Positions 14,869 to 18,113 of a stretch of 18,113 nt of DNA are shown piece by piece. This stretch comes from Draconibacterium sp. (lineage in GTDB: Bacteria > Bacteroidota > Bacteroidia > Bacteroidales > Prolixibacteraceae): positions 1 to 18,113 of the forward strand of contig JADIYN010000077.1 of the NCBI GenBank assembly GCA_016705335.1, read 5' to 3'. The position numbers and the translations under genes were made by a program. The notes beneath the pieces are model-generated. The model did no database searches. It saw only the letters and a program-made list of their open reading frames with translations, and was not told the DNA's origin. The first letter of the stretch is position 1; each line of letters starts with the position of its first letter.

Positions 14869-15710
14869 TTATTTAATCATCTTTAAAAACTCATCTTCTC
14901 CAACAATTTGGTTTTACTTCCTGGGCTATTGAATAGCTGAATTTTCTTCATTTTTGAAGGATTCAGGTGTAGAACCAGTAATTACAAAATCTGTCTGAAA
15001 CTGTAAATTATGTGTCAACATCAGCCCCAAGTTTTTTTAACTTTGTCCGCAGCATTTATCTGACTAATTGAATTTAGAACCCCAGTAAATACAGCCAACT
15101 TCTCATAAAACGGATTATGCTATCAGCATTTTCCAAATCAGTTTTAAATACATCTGCCACAAAGTCTCTCGTGTCCTAGGCATTGAAAAACCTGATTCAT
15201 CGTTGTTTGTGGTATAGAAATCGAAATTGTTCGGTTTAAACTTTTTAATATCATTCAAATAGACCTTTTGCGCAAGCAATGGCATCCGCAGTCGCATCAT
15301 GATGATTTGTAAGGTCAATGCCTAAATGCACAACAAACATTGTCCAGCGGTTGTCGTCCCGTCAATTTAAATGTTACCTTCATCATCAAAATTGGGAATT
15401 GGAAGATTCGAGAAATCAAGTGTTTGTTGTAAAACAATTTATATCAAAAAGGCATTTGTGAGAAACTAATTTTTTCCTTTCTATTAATGGAAATAATTCT
15501 TCCATATTTGGGGAAATTCCGGTTCATTTTCTGTCCTTTTCCGCAAAATTCCGTGAACCTTTATTTCAGGAGAATATTCGTTCATTGAGGTCGGACGAAT
15601 TTTGAAATGGCAATATAATTTCTCACCATTTTCAACAAACGCCAACCCAATCTGGAAAATACTCCATCGTTTCCCAATAGCAGTTTTCCATCAATTGCAA
15701 CAAAATTCAT
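14869..15710 (-). CDS. DEDDh 3'-5' exonuclease with C-terminal BRCT domain (many indels)
   Basis: Stitching frames together from ATG 15710 gives about 280 residues. The N-terminus reads NFVAID..TAIGKRWSI, then FVENGEKLY, IRP, MNEYSPEIKVHGI and TENEPEFP: the Exo I/II region of DnaQ-like exonucleases with the family's HGI motif. Near 15310 comes LTNHHDATADAIACAK, the Exo III (HxxxxD) motif. The last third is a BRCT domain: VFTGVLNSIS, NAADKVKKLGADVDTQFTVS, and the end EDEFLKMIK. This joint layout is known in DNA polymerase III epsilon-like exonucleases. It would degrade or proofread DNA 3' ends. Indels come roughly every 50 to 80 bases, yet motif residues are kept, which points to sequence error. 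Its start lies inside the end of the helicase gene, so the two are translationally coupled. Confidence 0.7.
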
Positions 15711-18113
15711 AGTGTTTATTTTCTGCGTAAACAATTCCTTTCGGTCTTTCTCCAATCACTTCCAACCCTAAAGCGAAATCATTCCCATTTTCATAGCCTG
15801 TCCAACATCACCAATCTAGTCGGGTTTATCCAAAAACTTTGGCAACTTCTCTAATCAAACCATCTTCGCGTCTAATTTGGTTTGTCAGCATTCTTTAATT
15901 CCGCAAAATATTCTTCTTTACAAGTCTTCAGCATTTCTTTAGTCAGTCTTCCTGAACTTGAATATGTTGTATTTTCCCAGTTCTGAGTCATTGCCCCAAT
16001 AAAATAGCGTCCCGTTTTGGTTTGTATGTATTAATTTCAATCTTGAGTAAATAGAGGTAAGATATTCATTTAACCTTACTCTCAAACGAGAAATTCCCAT
16101 GCTATTTTAATGTTTCTTGATAATAGAGAATGGGCTGATAGGTGCTTCCATTTCGATTACATGATTAATTTGATGAATGATTTTGTGAAGAAGACGAATC
16201 AAAAAACTCATCTGAAAATTCAAACATGATTGTTCAAGATTACAGGTTTTGTATTGCGTATAATTATGGTTGTTTGAATTACTCTCATAGGTAACTCCTG
16301 AAGTTTTACATTTGCAAATTCTTCCTTTTTTGTGTTCATCTGCATTTTTCGGTGATTCAGAATCCAATTCCTTTTTCTCCTTTGTTTTTGACCTCTTCAA
16401 TTGCATTAGCAATGTCCTTGAAGAACTTTTAGTGGATTATCCCACCAATCAGGAGACCAAAGTTTGTAAATATTCCATCCCAGCATTCTTAGCATCGGTT
16501 TGAACAACTTCCCTGTCCTTTGCTGTTTTACTGCACGGTAAGTTTTCCATCGGTCAATATGCCCAATATGTATTCTGATGGTTTCAGCGGATTAACAACA
16601 CACCAATGTCGATTCTATAGCCAGAACAACCAATATCTATTTGAACAGAATATCCCAGCTTTTGAATTTATTGCAACCATTTTTTCAAAAAATCTTTTGG
16701 TATTATTTTATTCGCATTTTCTTTTTGTGGTAAAGCTATTTTTCCTTTTTCTGTATATTCCAGAAAAGCTTTAATTCCCGCAACTCCTTCCGAAGATGTT
16801 CTTGAAATGTCAATCTGGTCAGAACGTAAGGTGGAAAATTTTTCATTTCGTATCTGGCTCGCGATATGGCAACATTTAATCTTCGCCAACCGCCTTCTTG
16901 ATTTAAAGGACCAAAATTCAAATATATCTTTCCTTCCTGGTCTGGTCCGTAACCAACCGAAAACAGAATTACATCTCTTTCATCTCCCTGAACATTTTCC
17001 AAATTTTTATGAAAATCGGTTCTGATGATTCCATAGCGACCTTTTCTAAATGAGGTTCATTTTTGAATGCTTCATCCAGTAAATCTTCAATTAGGTTTTG
17101 TTGAACAGGAGCTAAAAGTCACAATCCCAATGTCTTTGTAAGAGTATCGGGTCGGCTAGGCGTTTTAATAATACTTCGGAAACAATGGCTTTTGCCTCGA
17201 AACTATTCTTGCCGTGTTTTGCCCTGGTCATAATATCCGGGAACAGGCACATTATTCAATTTTTGTTGCAATGTCGTCAGGAGATGGGAAAGTCAATAAC
17301 TTATTTTCGTAATAGTTTGAATTTGCTAAATGCGATTAAGCTTTCGTGCTTACTCCTATAGTGCCACAACAAATGTTTAGATGGCATGTGATAAGCTAGG
17401 CAATCATCCAGAATACTTTCCAAATCTTCTTTGTCGGCGTTTTCTTCATCAAAATGATTTGTTGCGAAAAACTGGTAAGTGGCATTTGCTTTGGGTCAAC
17501 AACAATAACATTCTGACCTCTTGCAATTGCTCCAACAGCTTCTGGCTTGTTGGCATTTCTCAGAGTTTCAACAAAAATCACCAAATCAAACTTTTGATTT
17601 ATCAACTTCAAAATACTGGGCAACGGGAAATGGGGCTCATTAATCCACATGGACACATTCTGGGCAGAAGATTTGGAATTAAGTCGAATAATTTTCAAGT
17701 GACATGCCTGACCATTACTTCTTATTGCCCGCTGAAGTATTCCAATTTCAGGAAACTGTTTGCGGCTTCTTTTGTGAACGAAGGAATTTTAGAAGCGAGT
17801 TTTGCATATAGCTCTGCCTTAGTTAGTTCTTCAAAATATTTACTTTGCTCCTTAAATTTCTTGATTTTCCTTCAACAATTTACCGTTGAAAACGGATAAA
17901 CTTATGTCTGCTGAAATAATGTACCCGAGAAATGCTTGAATATTGATTTTTTGAAAGATGCCAAGACTTCAAGGTTCTTGGGCTTACCATTGGAATATGC
18001 ATCAACAACCGAGACAAAATGCCACATTCAACTATTTCATCTTTTATGCGGTTCCAACTTGTCCAGTCAGCCGCAAAGAATCGAGATTTCTGAACCAGTT
18101 CTCAAAGCGTTTT
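15691..18113 (-). CDS. Large SF1 helicase-nuclease (DUF4011 helicase / MTES_1575 / DUF3320), partial and indel-rich
   Basis: The 5' part lies beyond the window. Reading across many frame changes: KFDLVIF(D)E with AVGAIARGQNVIVV(G)DPKQMP (motifs II and III, near 17450-17600), then LLWHYRSKHESLI, then VQGDERDVILFSVGYG and GGWRRLNVAISRAR (motifs V and VI, 16850-17000). A restriction-endonuclease-like domain follows: LGYSVQIDIGCSGYRIDIG, ILTDGKTYRAVK, LGWNIYKLWSPDWW (16440-16680). The tail is DUF3320-like: VIEMEAPIS, then ISRLRVRLNEYL, NGTLFYW, and GLIREVAKVFG. This is the domain order of the very large DUF4011 helicase family, which unwinds nucleic acid and probably cuts it. The end overlaps the exonuclease start by about 20 bases. 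The domain call is firm; exact frames are not. Confidence 0.75.

Overview
ORGANISM AND SEQUENCE QUALITY. The window looks like a piece of a Bacteroidota genome. It is AT-rich, and the Rrf2 regulator, the RIC repair protein, the ISPna2-like IS1595 element, the DUF4395 protein and the phage head proteins all resemble families I associate with that phylum. No rRNA or marker gene allows a finer call. Almost every gene except the capsid and its neighbours is broken by one or more single-base indels, often in short homopolymers, while the protein stays recognisable in the next frame. I read this mainly as raw sequence error, or very recent decay, not old pseudogenes. Gene spans below are given across those breaks. 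LEFT FLANK (1-3420). On the minus strand are a short sigma-region-4-like protein with a terminator and a nitrosative-stress Fe-S repair gene (ric/scdA type). An intact-ended IS1595-family element of about 990 bp sits directly upstream of ric. On the plus strand follow an Rrf2 (NsrR/IscR-like) regulator and a DUF4395 membrane protein. Without the IS, ric and the Rrf2 gene would be a compact divergent regulator-target pair. PHAGE BLOCK (3668-14673, all minus strand). In order of transcription it holds: a protein of mixed composition; an S49 prohead protease running in frame into a scaffold-like segment; the major capsid protein; two small structural-type proteins; a 1.2-kb gap full of dyads and CAC-rich repeats; a glycosyltransferase, a methyltransferase and a Stealth-like sugar transferase; an unknown protein; a PLD-like protein; two small packaging-type proteins; and the large terminase. 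No integrase, portal, tape measure, lysis or replication gene is visible, so this is a prophage remnant, a satellite-like element or a rearranged prophage. The translational overlaps in the terminase half (ATGA type) show that part is one operon. RIGHT FLANK (14869-18113, minus strand). A very large SF1 helicase with a C-terminal restriction-endonuclease-like domain and a DUF3320 tail (DUF4011-helicase family) runs off the window edge. Its end overlaps the start of a DEDDh exonuclease carrying a C-terminal BRCT domain. This helicase-nuclease plus exonuclease pair, next to a phage element, is the best candidate for a poorly described (possibly defence or repair) system in the window.
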